From: an uncultured Caulobacterales bacterium
GTDB taxonomy: Bacteria; Pseudomonadota; Alphaproteobacteria; Caulobacterales; Maricaulaceae
DNA: 64,000 nucleotides
Assembly (NCBI GenBank): GCA_938009235.1
Contig: CALLIK010000007.1
Coordinates: forward strand, 372,001 to 436,000
Reading direction: 5' to 3'
The notes under the pieces are model-generated. The model ran no database searches, was not told where the DNA came from, and saw nothing but the letters and a program-made list of their open reading frames with translations. The stretch's first letter is position 1, and every line of letters starts with the position of its first letter. The translations under genes and the position numbers were made by a program. Below are positions 26,362-35,518 of the stretch, one piece after another.

Positions 26362-26907
26362 ATCGCTAGAAGACCTCTCTCGGCCCAACCTGCCAAAAAA
26401 CCTAAAGGCCCACGCGTAAATCGCGACATTACCGCCGATAATGTACTACTCATCATGGCCGATGGTGAAAAACGAGGGAATGTCCCTCTTGCCGAAGCGC
26501 TCGAAGCGGCTCGTGCCTCTGGACTCGATCTCGTCGAAGTGGCTCCCGGACTGACACCTGTTTGTAAGGTGCTAGACTATGGTAAGATGCGCTTTGAAAA
26601 CCAAAAGAAAAAAGCGGCGAACCGCAAGAACCAGCGCACACAAGCGTTGAAAGAAATCAAGATGCGTCCAAATATCGACGTGCATGACTATGGCGTGAAA
26701 ACCAAAGCCATGCAGAAATTCTTTGATCGCGGCGATAAGGTCAAAGTAACTGTGCGTTTCCGTGGCCGTGAAATGGCCCATATGGACCGTGGCATGACAT
26801 TGCTCGCACGCGTCAAAGAAGACTTTGCTGAAGAGTGTAAAGTTGAGTTTGAACCGAAAACCGAAGGCCGTCTGATGACGATGGTTTTGGCACCAAAACA
26901 AAACTAA
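26362..26907 (+). CDS. infC: Translation initiation factor IF-3 (ATC start)
   Basis: Binds the 30S subunit and checks initiator tRNA/start codon pairing. The N-domain carries [16 protein letters not shown] and [14 protein letters not shown], the C-domain [17 protein letters not shown]. The conserved product begins ARRPLSA after an ATC codon at 26362, with AGGAG exactly 7 bases upstream; an in-frame TTG at 26335 has no such site and lies before the conserved part. Rare start codons are a known feature of infC, through which IF-3 limits its own synthesis. With this start it has 181 residues. Confidence 0.95.
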   Translation: MARRPLSAQPAKKPKGPRVNRDITADNVLLIMADGEKRGNVPLAEALEAARASGLDLVEVAPGLTPVCKVLDYGKMRFENQKKKAANRKNQRTQALKEIKMRPNIDVHDYGVKTKAMQKFFDRGDKVKVTVRFRGREMAHMDRGMTLLARVKEDFAEECKVEFEPKTEGRLMTMVLAPKQN

Positions 26908-26931
26908 CTCTAAAATCCAAATTTGAATTCA

Positions 26932-26960
26932 AAAGCCGGGGCTTATGCTCCGGCTTTTTT
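26932..26960 (+). terminator. Rho-independent terminator after infC
   Basis: AGCCGG pairs with CCGGCT (inner GC pair, TTAT loop), followed by six T. The same hairpin recurs at 721-bp intervals after each of the next two genes. Confidence 0.85.
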
Positions 26961-26995
26961 GTGGGATTTAGACTTTATTTTGCAACCTCACGCGG

Positions 26996-27001
26996 TATAA
27001 T
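26996..27001 (+). promoter_or_regulatory. -10 box of first barrel gene
   Basis: A perfect TATAAT lies 30 bp before ATG 27032; a weak TTTATT is found 16 bp upstream as possible -35. Confidence 0.55.
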
Positions 27002-27031
27002 TAAGAGTTACTTAAACTTGGGGAATTGAGA

Positions 27032-27616
27032 ATGAAAAACCTATTTATTGCGAGCGCAGTGGCGCTAAGCCTTATGGCCGTACCTACGGTCGCATTTGCG
27101 CAAGATGATGCGCCAAAATCTGACGTCAAAAAATCTAGCAAGCCAAAAGACCTTTGGATATATGCAGATGCTAACCTTGCACTCACGAAATTTACCGTCA
27201 CAGAAGATAACATACAATATGTCAGTGACAATATGACAGCTTTTTATGTTCGTGGCGGCGTTAAATATAAATATGTCGGTGCTGAAATTGAATTTGGCCA
27301 AGGCCTCTCTGACTATGAAGAAGATGGCATTACAATCGGTGTGGGTTCACAAGTCGCGGCTTTTGGTATGTTACGCTTACCGTCTGAAAATTATGATGTA
27401 TATCTGCGGGCTGGATACCACTCTAGTACGATAGAGCTTTCAGATGGAACGTTCAGCGAGGACGTTGATGATGAAGGTATAGCCTTCGGTGTTGGCGGAA
27501 ACTATTTCTTCAACGACAACTTCGGTGTTCGCGCAGATGTCACAGGTTACAACTTAAGTGACCCTCTGGATGTAAGTTACAGTGTCTTCAGCCTTGGCGG
27601 CGTCGTTAAATTCTAA
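27032..27616 (+). CDS. Outer-membrane beta-barrel protein, copy 1
   Basis: A 194-residue exported protein with a signal peptide ending in AFAQ near residue 23, a short charged linker (DVKKSSKPKD) and then alternating hydrophobic strands typical of an eight-stranded OmpA/OmpW-like barrel; it ends in FSLGGVVKF with the C-terminal phenylalanine used for barrel assembly. ATG 27032 is chosen over a TTG two codons earlier. No specific substrate is suggested. It has its own promoter and terminator. Confidence 0.8.
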   Translation: MKNLFIASAVALSLMAVPTVAFAQDDAPKSDVKKSSKPKDLWIYADANLALTKFTVTEDNIQYVSDNMTAFYVRGGVKYKYVGAEIEFGQGLSDYEEDGITIGVGSQVAAFGMLRLPSENYDVYLRAGYHSSTIELSDGTFSEDVDDEGIAFGVGGNYFFNDNFGVRADVTGYNLSDPLDVSYSVFSLGGVVKF

Positions 27617-27651
27617 GTCTACTTCCGGATTAGATTTAAAATTGAGATTTA

Positions 27652-27681
27652 AAAAGCCGGGGCTTACGCTCCGGCTTTTTT
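27652..27681 (+). terminator. Rho-independent terminator after barrel copy 1
   Basis: AGCCGG/CCGGCT stem with TTAC loop and T-run, a copy of the infC terminator. Confidence 0.85.
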
Positions 27682-27716
27682 GTGGGATTTAGACTTTATT
27701 TTACAACCTCACGCGG

Positions 27717-27722
27717 TATAAT
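27717..27722 (+). promoter_or_regulatory. -10 box of second barrel gene
   Basis: TATAAT, exactly 721 bp after the one serving copy 1. Confidence 0.55.
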
Positions 27723-27752
27723 TAAGAGTTACTTAAACTTGGGGAATTGAAA

Positions 27753-28337
27753 ATGAAAAACCTGCTTATTGCTAGCGCAGTTGCGCTAAGCCTTATGGCC
27801 GCACCTACTGTTGCATTTGCGCAAGATGACGCGCCAGCACCTGATGTTGAAAAACCTAGCAAGCCAAAAGACCTTTGGCTCTATGCGGATGCTAACTTAG
27901 CGCTCATGCAGTTTTCTGTCACAGAAGGTAACACTGAATATGTCAGCGACATGATGACGGCCTCATTTTTTCGTGGCGGCGTGAAATATAAATATGTCGG
28001 TGCTGAAATTGAATTTGGCCAAGGCCTCTCTGACTATGAAGAAGACGGCATTACAATCGGTGTTGGATCGCAAGTCGCTGCCTTTGGTATGGTGCGCTTA
28101 CCTGCTGAGAATTTTGATATGTATCTGCGCCTTGGATATCACTCCAGCACGCTCGAGGTTTCAGATGGAACGTTGAGTGAAGATTTTAAAGACGAAGGCA
28201 TTGCAGGCGGTATCGGTGGGAATTATTTCTTCAACGAAAATATTGGCATTCGTCTGGATATTACAAATTATAATTTAAGCGACCCTTTTGACGTCAGTTA
28301 CGTTGGCGGAAGTATCGGCGGCGTCGTTAAATTCTAA
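27753..28337 (+). CDS. Outer-membrane beta-barrel protein, copy 2
   Basis: A 194-residue tandem paralogue of the preceding gene with identical length, signal peptide type, linker position and C-terminal VVKF. The central strands (KYKYVGAEIEFGQGLSDYEE and neighbours) are identical, while surface-loop segments such as ALMQFSVTEGNTEYVSDMM differ, the pattern expected when exposed loops diverge and barrel strands stay fixed. It has its own copy of promoter and terminator. Confidence 0.8.
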   Translation: MKNLLIASAVALSLMAAPTVAFAQDDAPAPDVEKPSKPKDLWLYADANLALMQFSVTEGNTEYVSDMMTASFFRGGVKYKYVGAEIEFGQGLSDYEEDGITIGVGSQVAAFGMVRLPAENFDMYLRLGYHSSTLEVSDGTLSEDFKDEGIAGGIGGNYFFNENIGIRLDITNYNLSDPFDVSYVGGSIGGVVKF

Positions 28338-28373
28338 GTCCACTTACGGATTAGATTTAAAGTTGAGATTTAA

Positions 28374-28402
28374 AAAGCCGGGGCTAACGCTCTGGCTTTT
28401 TT
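28374..28402 (+). terminator. Rho-independent terminator after barrel copy 2
   Basis: Third copy of the hairpin, slightly degraded (GGGGCTAACGCTCT centre), followed by a T-run. Confidence 0.75.
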
Positions 28403-28425
28403 GTTTTGGGGCGAGGCGTATTTAT

Positions 28426-28444
28426 CCCCAAAGCGGACCTTAGC
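28426..28444 (+). repeat. Direct repeat left of the recombinase gene
   Basis: A 19-base sequence, CCCCAAAGCGGACCTTAGC, matched at 17 of 19 positions by 29159-29177 on the other side of the recombinase. Confidence 0.5.
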
Positions 28445-28467
28445 CCGCAATGGAAAAGTGTGTTATT

Positions 28468-29096
28468 TTAAAGGTCAATATTCTCCGCTAAGGCGAGTGC
28501 ATCTTCAACCTCGACTCCGAGATAACGAACTGTGCTATCAATTTTCTCATGGCCAAGCAGCAATTGGACAGCACGTAGGTTTCCAGTCTTACGATAAATA
28601 AGCGTGGCCTTTGTTCTTCGCAGCGAATGTGTCGCATAAGAGGATTTAGGCAAATCAATTGAAGCTACCCACTTTTGAACGATGCGCAAATATTGGCGCG
28701 TTGTAGTTGGTAGATCCTTATCCTTCCGACTTGGGAACAACCAATCATAAGGCGTCAGCTCTTTGAACTTAATCCAATTCGTGACGGCTTCGCGCGTTGA
28801 CGGCATAACTTCAAACTGTACAGGTTTTCCAGTTTTACTCTGAATCACTTTCGCTCGCGGCCTAATCTCATCGCCTGTTTGAAGGTCAGATACCTTCAAG
28901 GCCATCAGATCACATCCGCGGAGCTTACTATCAAGTGCCAAATTGAACATGGCAAGATCACGCTTGTGATCTGCGAGTTGCAATCGCACTCGAATGGCCA
29001 AAGCTTGTTGTGGCGTTAGGGGGGATTTCTGACCGATTGGTTTGTCCTTATCGGTCGTTTATCAATTTTTACAGTATCAGTGTTTTCCAAGTACAT
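28468..29096 (-). pseudogene. Short tyrosine recombinase broken by a 17-bp insertion
   Basis: The C-terminal frame (28468 to about 29058) encodes a phage-integrase-type catalytic core: the Arg of LRGCDLMALKV, THSLRRTKA, LLLGHEKIDS and the Tyr of TVRYLGVE. A TAA ends this frame upstream. An ATG at 29096 with AAGGA 7 bases before it starts a second frame, MYLENTDTVKIDK. Removing 29041-29057 (17 bp) joins them as KIDKPIGQKSPLTPQQALAIRV, the N-terminus expected for this family, and gives 203 residues. The insertion holds GGTC/GACC sequence complementary to the adjacent bases. Without another start the gene should be inactive. Confidence 0.7.
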
Positions 29097-29341
29097 TTTA
29101 ATATCCTTCATTTATTGAAAACAAAGGATATGCAAATGATGGGCTAACTGGGATCGCTCCCCAAGGCGGACGTTAGCTCCGTGTCTTACTTCGGGCGATA
29201 TTAATTCATCAGTGAAGTGAAGATCCAAACATAGTTACGCCGCATTAGGCGACCATCGAACTGAATAGACGCATCATCAAAACTCACCTAATTTCTGCAC
29301 TCCATTTGAAGACCCAAAATTTCCGGAGAGCATAGCCAGCA
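29097..29341. other. Intergenic region downstream of phoU
   Basis: No gene seen. It contains the second direct repeat (29159-29177), preceded by GCTAAC at 29143 which mirrors the GTTAGC at the repeat end. Confidence 0.4.
29159..29177 (+). repeat. Direct repeat right of the recombinase gene
   Basis: CCCCAAGGCGGACGTTAGC, 17 of 19 identical to 28426-28444. A related GTCCGCTTTG occurs inverted at 35903-35912. Confidence 0.5.
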
Positions 29342-30079
29342 TTACTTCTCTGTGTGGTCTTGCTCTAGGATCATTTTACTCGTTTTGTCGCTTTTTGTAC
29401 GTTTGCCTTCAGGCCAATCCCCTGTGTTCATGTAGATTAGCTCTTTGGCAATATCGGCCACATTGTCGCCCATGCGTTCAATATTTTTAGCCATAAACAT
29501 CACATGCATACATCCTGAGATATTCCGGAGGTCTTCCATCATATAGGTCAACATTTCTCGGAAAAGCGCATTGTGAGATTTGTCGACGCTTTCGTCTAGT
29601 GCGCGCACTAACGTTGCAAGCTCTGTATCCCCCGTCCTGTAAGCCACCATAATAGATGAGACCATATCTTGAACGATCTCACTCATGCGTATCAATGTAT
29701 CGATGGGGCCTGTGTTCGCCTCCGCTTTCGTGATCGTATTGGTGCGTTGCGCCATATTCCGCGTTAAATCGCCAATTCGTTCCAAATGCCCCGCACTTTT
29801 CAACGTGATGACGACCTTGCGAAGATCCCCCGCAAAGGGTTGGCGTAAGGCAAGGATTTTGATCGCGAGATCGTTGAGGTCAGCTTCCATCTTATTGAGC
29901 TGCTTGTCTCCTTTGACAACTTGCTTCGCGAGGACACGGTCCTCTTTGCGCAAGGCCCGTGTGGCAGCTTTGAGCTGCGCGCTAACTATGTCGCCCATTT
30001 CAAGGAACATAGCCTCCAAGCGGGTCATATCCTCGTCAAAGGAGGAAACGATGTGATCATCACTCATGGGTTTATCCAA
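29342..30079 (-). CDS. phoU: Phosphate signalling regulator PhoU
   Basis: Cytoplasmic helical-bundle protein linking the Pst transporter to the PhoR/PhoB system and restraining phosphate uptake. The 245-residue sequence shows the two PhoU repeats, each with the metal-binding-type stretch ([11 protein letters not shown] near 137 and [14 protein letters not shown] near 215). It overlaps the pstB end by 8 bp if ATG 30079 is used; an in-frame ATG at 30067 would remove the overlap. It is the last gene of the pst operon. Confidence 0.95.
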   Translation of the reverse strand: MDKPMSDDHIVSSFDEDMTRLEAMFLEMGDIVSAQLKAATRALRKEDRVLAKQVVKGDKQLNKMEADLNDLAIKILALRQPFAGDLRKVVITLKSAGHLERIGDLTRNMAQRTNTITKAEANTGPIDTLIRMSEIVQDMVSSIMVAYRTGDTELATLVRALDESVDKSHNALFREMLTYMMEDLRNISGCMHVMFMAKNIERMGDNVADIAKELIYMNTGDWPEGKRTKSDKTSKMILEQDHTEK

Positions 30080-30875
30080 TTCGTCCGGAAATATAGTTTT
30101 GGGTGCGTTCTTGTTCTGGGTTCGTGAAAATTGACTCTGTCTCTCCGCTCTCGACTAATTCGCCTAGGTGAAAGAAAGCTGTCTGTTGAGAGACACGTGC
30201 GGCCTGCTGCATAGAGTGAGTCACAATCACAATTGTGTATTTCTCTTTCATGGAATCCATCAAGTTTTCGATGATAGCCGTCGCAATCGGATCCAGTGCT
30301 GAACACGGTTCGTCCATCAAGATAATCTGAGGATCAACCGCGATTGCTCGGGCGATGCACAGCCGCTGTTGCTGTCCCCCCGAAAGGCTTGTTCCAGGTT
30401 CATCTAAACGGTCGGAAACTTCATCATAAAGACCCGCGCGGCGCAGCGAGGTAATCACGATATCTTCGAGATGGTCTTTGGATTTAGACAAGCCATGAAT
30501 TTTTGGGCCGTAAGCTACATTATCGAAAATAGATTTAGGAAAAGGGTTCGCTTTCTGAAAGACCATACCAATGCGAGAGCGAAGCGCTACGACATCGACT
30601 TTCGGAGCATAGATGTCCTGTCCCGCAAATTGAATGTCACCCGTCACGCGGCAGGAATCGATAGTGTCATTCATGCGATTAAAGCACCGCAAAAATGTCG
30701 ATTTGCCGCAACCTGACGGACCGATAAGCGCCGTAATTTGGTTCTCAGGAATATCAAGGCTAACGTTCTTGATAGCCTGTTTCTTCCCGTAAAATACGTC
30801 AACCCCGCGAGCGGTCATGATCGGTGTAGAGGCGTCTGTCTGTGCAGCAGTTTCTTCTGTCATGTTCTTTTCCAT
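30072..30875 (-). CDS. pstB: Phosphate ABC transporter ATP-binding protein
   Basis: ATPase of the high-affinity phosphate importer. Walker A is GPSGCGKST, the ABC signature [14 protein letters not shown], Walker [14 protein letters not shown], and the switch histidine is in IVTHSMQQA. The 267-residue length is normal. ATG 30875 overlaps the pstA stop by one base; ATG 30863 is an alternative start. It sits in order within pstSCAB-phoU. Confidence 0.96.
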   Translation of the reverse strand: MEKNMTEETAAQTDASTPIMTARGVDVFYGKKQAIKNVSLDIPENQITALIGPSGCGKSTFLRCFNRMNDTIDSCRVTGDIQFAGQDIYAPKVDVVALRSRIGMVFQKANPFPKSIFDNVAYGPKIHGLSKSKDHLEDIVITSLRRAGLYDEVSDRLDEPGTSLSGGQQQRLCIARAIAVDPQIILMDEPCSALDPIATAIIENLMDSMKEKYTIVIVTHSMQQAARVSQQTAFFHLGELVESGETESIFTNPEQERTQNYISGRIG

Positions 30876-32152
30876 TACCAGCGTCTCTCCAAGCGTCTGC
30901 GGAGATACACAGCGAATAAATTCATTAATATGAGGAAGACCAACAGCACCATGATGGCCGCTGATGTTAATTCGACAAATCCCTTTTCTGGACTGTCCGC
31001 CCAGAGGAAAATTTGCACAGGCAATGATGTTGCGACATCAGTTACGCCCTTTGGGACATCCACAATAAAGGCGACCATACCGATCATCAGCAAAGGTGCC
31101 GTTTCGCCCAATGCACGGGCCATACCCAAGATCGTACCTGTCAACATTCCCGGCATCGCCAGAGGCACAACATGATGGAAAGTCGTCTGCGTCTTGCTTG
31201 CGCCCAAGCCCATTGCCGCGTCTCGCGTTGTTTGGGGGATAGAACGCAAAATCGACCGTGAGGCGATAATAATGGTGGGCAAGGTCATAAGTGCCAAAAC
31301 CATTCCACCGACAAGCGGCGTCGAGCGCGGCAGATTGAAGAAGTTCAAAAACACAGCCAATCCCAACAGACCGAACACAATAGAGGGTACAGCCGCGAGG
31401 TTGTTGATATTCACTTCAATCAAATTGGTTAGGCGGTTTTTCTTCGCATATTCCTCAAGGTAAACTGCTGTCAAAATGCCCAATGGAAAAGCAATCAGGA
31501 AACAAACTAGAAGACTAAAAAATGAACCCAACGCGGCACTTAAAATACCAGCCATTTCTGGTGCTCGGGAATCTCCACTTGTGAAGAATACGCGGTTGAA
31601 CTTTCTTTTAACACGGCCATCTTCTTGTAATAATTTAACCCAAGCGATGTCTTGGTCTTTTAGACGTCGGACAGCCTCGTCAGATTCTGGATCAACTTTC
31701 CCTTTAATATAGAGATCAACCTCGGATGAGGCGGCGATCCAAACGCGCTGGGTTGTGCCAATCATGTCCGGTTTGGCGGCAACACGTTCACCCAAGTCAA
31801 ATACGGCACCGCCGCTAACAAGCTTGTATAAACGGTTTCTATCTTTACGTTCCGTTGCACCGGTCACTACCTGTTGCAGACCAGACAGGATGAGCGGTTT
31901 GTAGTTGCCTTGCTTTAGGTCCATCTCAACACGTGTGCCTTTGGGGTCAATCACAGACTCCGTGAATTCCACATCGACAGCGATCATTGTCTTTTGGAAC
32001 GCCCCCGTGCCGCGCGCGAAAATCGCCGTGAACATCAACAGCATGAATGAGATAGAAATTGCGATTGCGAGGCGCCCATACCATTGGAACCGTGAATGGC
32101 GGGCATGACGCTTGGCCATCTGAGGCGATGTTGTCAAAATATAATCAGGCAT
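30875..32152 (-). CDS. pstA: Phosphate ABC transporter permease PstA
   Basis: Inner-membrane permease. After a first helix (about residues 25-45) there is a large non-membrane insertion of about 150 residues before the usual BPD_transp_1 permease helices; the EAA-like cytoplasmic loop reads [21 protein letters not shown]. The long N-terminal part corresponds to the DUF3333 extension seen in many alphaproteobacterial PstA proteins. ATG 32152 is chosen over a TTG at 32176; it overlaps pstC by 8 bp. Confidence 0.92.
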   Translation of the reverse strand: MPDYILTTSPQMAKRHARHSRFQWYGRLAIAISISFMLLMFTAIFARGTGAFQKTMIAVDVEFTESVIDPKGTRVEMDLKQGNYKPLILSGLQQVVTGATERKDRNRLYKLVSGGAVFDLGERVAAKPDMIGTTQRVWIAASSEVDLYIKGKVDPESDEAVRRLKDQDIAWVKLLQEDGRVKRKFNRVFFTSGDSRAPEMAGILSAALGSFFSLLVCFLIAFPLGILTAVYLEEYAKKNRLTNLIEVNINNLAAVPSIVFGLLGLAVFLNFFNLPRSTPLVGGMVLALMTLPTIIIASRSILRSIPQTTRDAAMGLGASKTQTTFHHVVPLAMPGMLTGTILGMARALGETAPLLMIGMVAFIVDVPKGVTDVATSLPVQIFLWADSPEKGFVELTSAAIMVLLVFLILMNLFAVYLRRRLERRW

Positions 32153-33101
32153 ATTTTCGCTTGTATTTATCGACAATTCTCAAGGCCACGATGTTGAGAC
32201 CCAAGGTGAGAACCAAAAGGAACAGGGCAATCGCAAAGGCCGCGAGTGTTTTAGCGCTATCAAATTCTTGGTCGCCTGTCAGCAAGGTCACGATCTGAAC
32301 CGTCATGGTTGTCACAGCTTCAAATGGGTTCGCCGTCAGGTTCGCCGCAAGACCTGCTGCCATCACGACAATCATCGTTTCACCGATTGCCCGCGAGACC
32401 GCAAGCAGCAGGCTACCGATAATCCCCGGCGTTGCAGCAGGTAGAACAACCTTTGTGATCGTTTCAGTTTCGGTTGCGCCCATACCATAAGAGGCATCAC
32501 GCAATGCCTGAGGCACCGCATTGATTACATCGTCTGACAATGACGAAATAAAGGGCACTAGCATGATACCCATGACTAGTCCTGCTGCGAGGGCGCTTTC
32601 AGATGAAATTTGAAACCCAGCCCCAGAGCCCATGCTTCGAATGATTGGCGCGACAACAAGAGCGGCAAAAAAACCGTAAACGACAGTCGGGATACCCGCC
32701 AACAGCTCCAACATTGGTTTGATGATATTGCGGGTTTTAGGTCGCGCAAATTCAGCGAGATAAACCGCTGAGAGAATACCTAGCGGCGTCGCCACACACA
32801 TTGCGATGAAACTAATCAAGAGCGTACCAGAGAGCAGGGGCAATACACCAAATTTGCCACTCGCGCCGACTTGGTCCGCGCGCATCGCCGTTTGCGGGCT
32901 CCACTCCAGTCCGAATAAAAAATCAGCAAGAGGTATTCTGCCAAAAAAACGATAGGCTTCAAATGCCAAAGACGCGACGATACCGATGGTCGTAAAAATA
33001 GCCACAAAAGAGCACGCCATTAGGACGGCCTGAATCGCATATTCTTTGATTTGATTGCGGCGGTTCGACCGCCGCAATGTAAAGTCGCGTGAGTCTGACA
33101 T
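32145..33101 (-). CDS. pstC: Phosphate ABC transporter permease PstC
   Basis: Second permease of the Pst importer, 318 residues with six predicted membrane helices and the EAA-type loop DASYGMGATETETITKVVLP. The residues at about 55-85 form the periplasmic loop seen in alphaproteobacterial PstC. ATG 33101 overlaps the pstS stop by one base, so the genes are coupled. Confidence 0.93.
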   Translation of the reverse strand: MSDSRDFTLRRSNRRNQIKEYAIQAVLMACSFVAIFTTIGIVASLAFEAYRFFGRIPLADFLFGLEWSPQTAMRADQVGASGKFGVLPLLSGTLLISFIAMCVATPLGILSAVYLAEFARPKTRNIIKPMLELLAGIPTVVYGFFAALVVAPIIRSMGSGAGFQISSESALAAGLVMGIMLVPFISSLSDDVINAVPQALRDASYGMGATETETITKVVLPAATPGIIGSLLLAVSRAIGETMIVVMAAGLAANLTANPFEAVTTMTVQIVTLLTGDQEFDSAKTLAAFAIALFLLVLTLGLNIVALRIVDKYKRKYA

Positions 33102-34192
33102 TAGTTGAGGCTAAGTGTTTCAAGCGCTAGCACTTGGGATTGCCACTGTGCATGCTCTTCAGCGTTCATCGGAATTAGACCTTTTTCGGACAAATACCCA
33201 TCTTCGCCGCTGGCTCGAACACTTGTGAATTCTGTGAGATATTCTGTGATGCCGGGTACTTTTCCTACGACATCTTTTTTCACGTAGAAATATAGCGAGC
33301 GGGAGACAGGATAAGCTCCATCTGAAATATTTTCAAACGTTGGCGGCGTACCATCAATGATACTGCCTTGCACGCTATCGCCATTTTGATCCAAGAAACC
33401 AAAGCCAAAGATACCAAGCGCATTCGGGTTCGCATTTAGTTTACGGACAATCAGGTTGTCATTCTCGCCAGCTTCGATGAAACCATCGTCTTCACGAAAT
33501 GCGTGGCAAATCGCTTTATACGTATTTTTATCTGTCTTCTTGAAAGCTTTAATCCAGTCAAATGTCTGGCAGCCGCCTTCCATCGCAAGTTCGACAAAGG
33601 CGTCGCGCGTTCCTGATGTTGGAGGTGGGCCCATGATTTCAATTTTAGTATTCTTAAGAGCAGGATTAATATCGCTCCAATTCACATAATCATTTGGCTT
33701 TAGACCACCTTTTCCATCAGGCACATCTTTCGCTAGGGCAAGATAGAGCTCGCGTAACGTCAATTCCATGCGGTCAGATTTAGTTGAATTCGCGACGACG
33801 ATCCCGTCGTAGCCGACCTTAACCTCAACGATGTCATTAATTCCATTTTCAGCACAGCGCTCAACTTCGGAGGCCTTAATGCGGCGAGACGCATTTGTGA
33901 TGTCTGGGTAATTATCACCAAGCCCAGAACAAAAAAGCTTCAACCCACCACCAGAGCCCGTTGCTTCTACAATCGGTGTCTTAAACGATGTGCTGCGCCC
34001 GAAGTTCTCGGCCACAGTTGTTGCAAATGGATAAACCGTTGACGATCCAACGATTTTAATCTGATCGCGTCCTGTCGCCGCAGTCGCGGCTTTAGATGAT
34101 GACGCCGTTGTTTCAGTCTCATCATTTCCGGCGTTGCCGCAAGCGACCATACTGACGGCTACGATGCCGCTGAGTAGATATTTCTTAAACAT
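33101..34192 (-). CDS. pstS: Phosphate-binding lipoprotein PstS
   Basis: Substrate-binding component of the Pst importer. A lipobox (SMVAC, Cys18) marks it as an anchored lipoprotein rather than a soluble periplasmic protein. The phosphate-binding loops are recognisable: VGSSTVYPFATTVAE near residue 50, EATGSGGGLKLFC near 78-90, and GPPPTSGTRDAFVELA near 185-200. It starts 23 bp after the porin stop, so both are probably cotranscribed from the PhoB-type promoter. Confidence 0.93.
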   Translation of the reverse strand: MFKKYLLSGIVAVSMVACGNAGNDETETTASSSKAATAATGRDQIKIVGSSTVYPFATTVAENFGRSTSFKTPIVEATGSGGGLKLFCSGLGDNYPDITNASRRIKASEVERCAENGINDIVEVKVGYDGIVVANSTKSDRMELTLRELYLALAKDVPDGKGGLKPNDYVNWSDINPALKNTKIEIMGPPPTSGTRDAFVELAMEGGCQTFDWIKAFKKTDKNTYKAICHAFREDDGFIEAGENDNLIVRKLNANPNALGIFGFGFLDQNGDSVQGSIIDGTPPTFENISDGAYPVSRSLYFYVKKDVVGKVPGITEYLTEFTSVRASGEDGYLSEKGLIPMNAEEHAQWQSQVLALETLSLN

Positions 34193-34215
34193 TGTCTTTT
34201 TCCTCGGCGTTAAAT

Positions 34216-35448
34216 CTAAAAATCAAACTGCAAACGTGCAACAAAGCCATCTACAGTATCTTCATTCAAGGCCGTGTTTGTTGTCGCGGCAGCATAGACA
34301 TCCTGTAGGCCTAAACTTGGTCCGACATTCGGACCTGATAAGGTCGCATCTGAAGTATAATAATTGAACTGAATCCGCGTTTGCTTGTGTAGCCACCAGC
34401 TAACACCCACGGCAAATGTATCGAGGTCACCGCCATCAATGCCTTCATCCGTTAGGTCTAATGAGTCGTAACGGGCATTAACTGACACGGCGCCCCAACC
34501 ACCCTTCGTGACTGGGTTGTCAATTGTTGGACGCTTAAATTTACCGACTGAATAATTACGTTTCCCGCCGAAGAAATAGCCGCCGCCGACTGAGAAGCCC
34601 GTAAAGCTTGGATCATCGGTACAGACTGTAGAGCCTTCAGCACAATTCGCATTGACCACCGTATATTCGCCTTGCGCCCAAGCTTGACCAAACAACCCAG
34701 CCAATTCACCGCCAAAGAACGTATCGCTCTCGGCAATACGGCCGGTTGAAATGATACGGCCGGCTTGTTCGACATAGGCGCGCTGACGATACCGTAAGTC
34801 ACTAGCGTCGTTCTGCTCACGATGGCGGAAAGATGCGCCAAGGTGGACAAGGCTGCCATCTGGGAGGCTTTCATTGTTCAAATCAATTTTATAAACCGCA
34901 CGGCCAGCATAAGCGAAACCTTCCTTGCCATCATTATTGTCAGTGGCCTCAAGATTTTCACCAAATATGCCGAGTTGAACAAGGTAATTTTTAGATTTGG
35001 TTGAAACTTCAAAGCCGACACGGCGGTCCAGTTCAAACGCGTCCGTAAAGGCGGCACGCTCGATCAGCGCGACGTCCAATGAAGAGGCCGCTTCTTCGAG
35101 AGAGTTTTGGGTTTTAAAGTGACCCGCCTTGAAGGTCACAATACTTCCGTCGGGTTTCCACGACAAATAAGCATCTTCGAGATTGACATCGCCGCCCTCA
35201 TCAAAAGTGGTTTCAATCTTATATTTTAGGTTTTTTCCAAACTGACCATGTCCTTTCAGCCTTGCCCGGCGCAGCGCCGAGGCACTGATTTCAGAGTCAG
35301 TAGTGTCTGAATTGGATGTTGCATAATCCACATGCAAACGTCCGCCAAGATTAATCGTAAAATCATCCTGCGCAGATGCGACATTCGAGATGGAAGCACA
35401 CGACAAGAGCGTTGCCCCCGCGACCAGAGTTTTCTTTGTAAACGTCAT
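34216..35448 (-). CDS. Phosphate-selective porin, OprP/OprO family
   Basis: A 410-residue outer-membrane porin: signal peptide ending near SNVASAQ (residue 27), then DDFTINLGGRLHVDY and repeated amphipathic strands as in the OprP/OprO family, ending in the barrel-type C-terminus VARLQFDF. In Pseudomonas, OprP carries phosphate across the outer membrane under starvation. Its place ahead of pstS and behind PhoB-type sites supports the same role here. It is the first gene of the operon. Confidence 0.88.
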   Translation of the reverse strand: MTFTKKTLVAGATLLSCASISNVASAQDDFTINLGGRLHVDYATSNSDTTDSEISASALRRARLKGHGQFGKNLKYKIETTFDEGGDVNLEDAYLSWKPDGSIVTFKAGHFKTQNSLEEAASSLDVALIERAAFTDAFELDRRVGFEVSTKSKNYLVQLGIFGENLEATDNNDGKEGFAYAGRAVYKIDLNNESLPDGSLVHLGASFRHREQNDASDLRYRQRAYVEQAGRIISTGRIAESDTFFGGELAGLFGQAWAQGEYTVVNANCAEGSTVCTDDPSFTGFSVGGGYFFGGKRNYSVGKFKRPTIDNPVTKGGWGAVSVNARYDSLDLTDEGIDGGDLDTFAVGVSWWLHKQTRIQFNYYTSDATLSGPNVGPSLGLQDVYAAATTNTALNEDTVDGFVARLQFDF

Positions 35449-35518
35449 AACTAACCTCTTATTTTGACGTAGGGTGCAAAGAACGATGATTCCGCTCTCC
35501 GCTTAAGTTGGCAGTCCA

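Larger units (their letters stand above)
26934..28376 (+). repeat. Exact 721-bp tandem duplication of a barrel-protein gene
   Basis: Terminator hairpin, -10 box, ATG and stop of the second copy each lie exactly 721 bp after those of the first, and the third terminator a further 721 bp on. The roughly 80 bp between terminator and ATG differ at only two positions, whereas the coding parts differ at many. Confidence 0.85.

Noticed and set aside
29143..29177. Integron attC site
   Set aside because: GCTAAC and GTTAGC are symmetric, but the core does not fit GTTRRRY and no integron integrase or cassettes are present.
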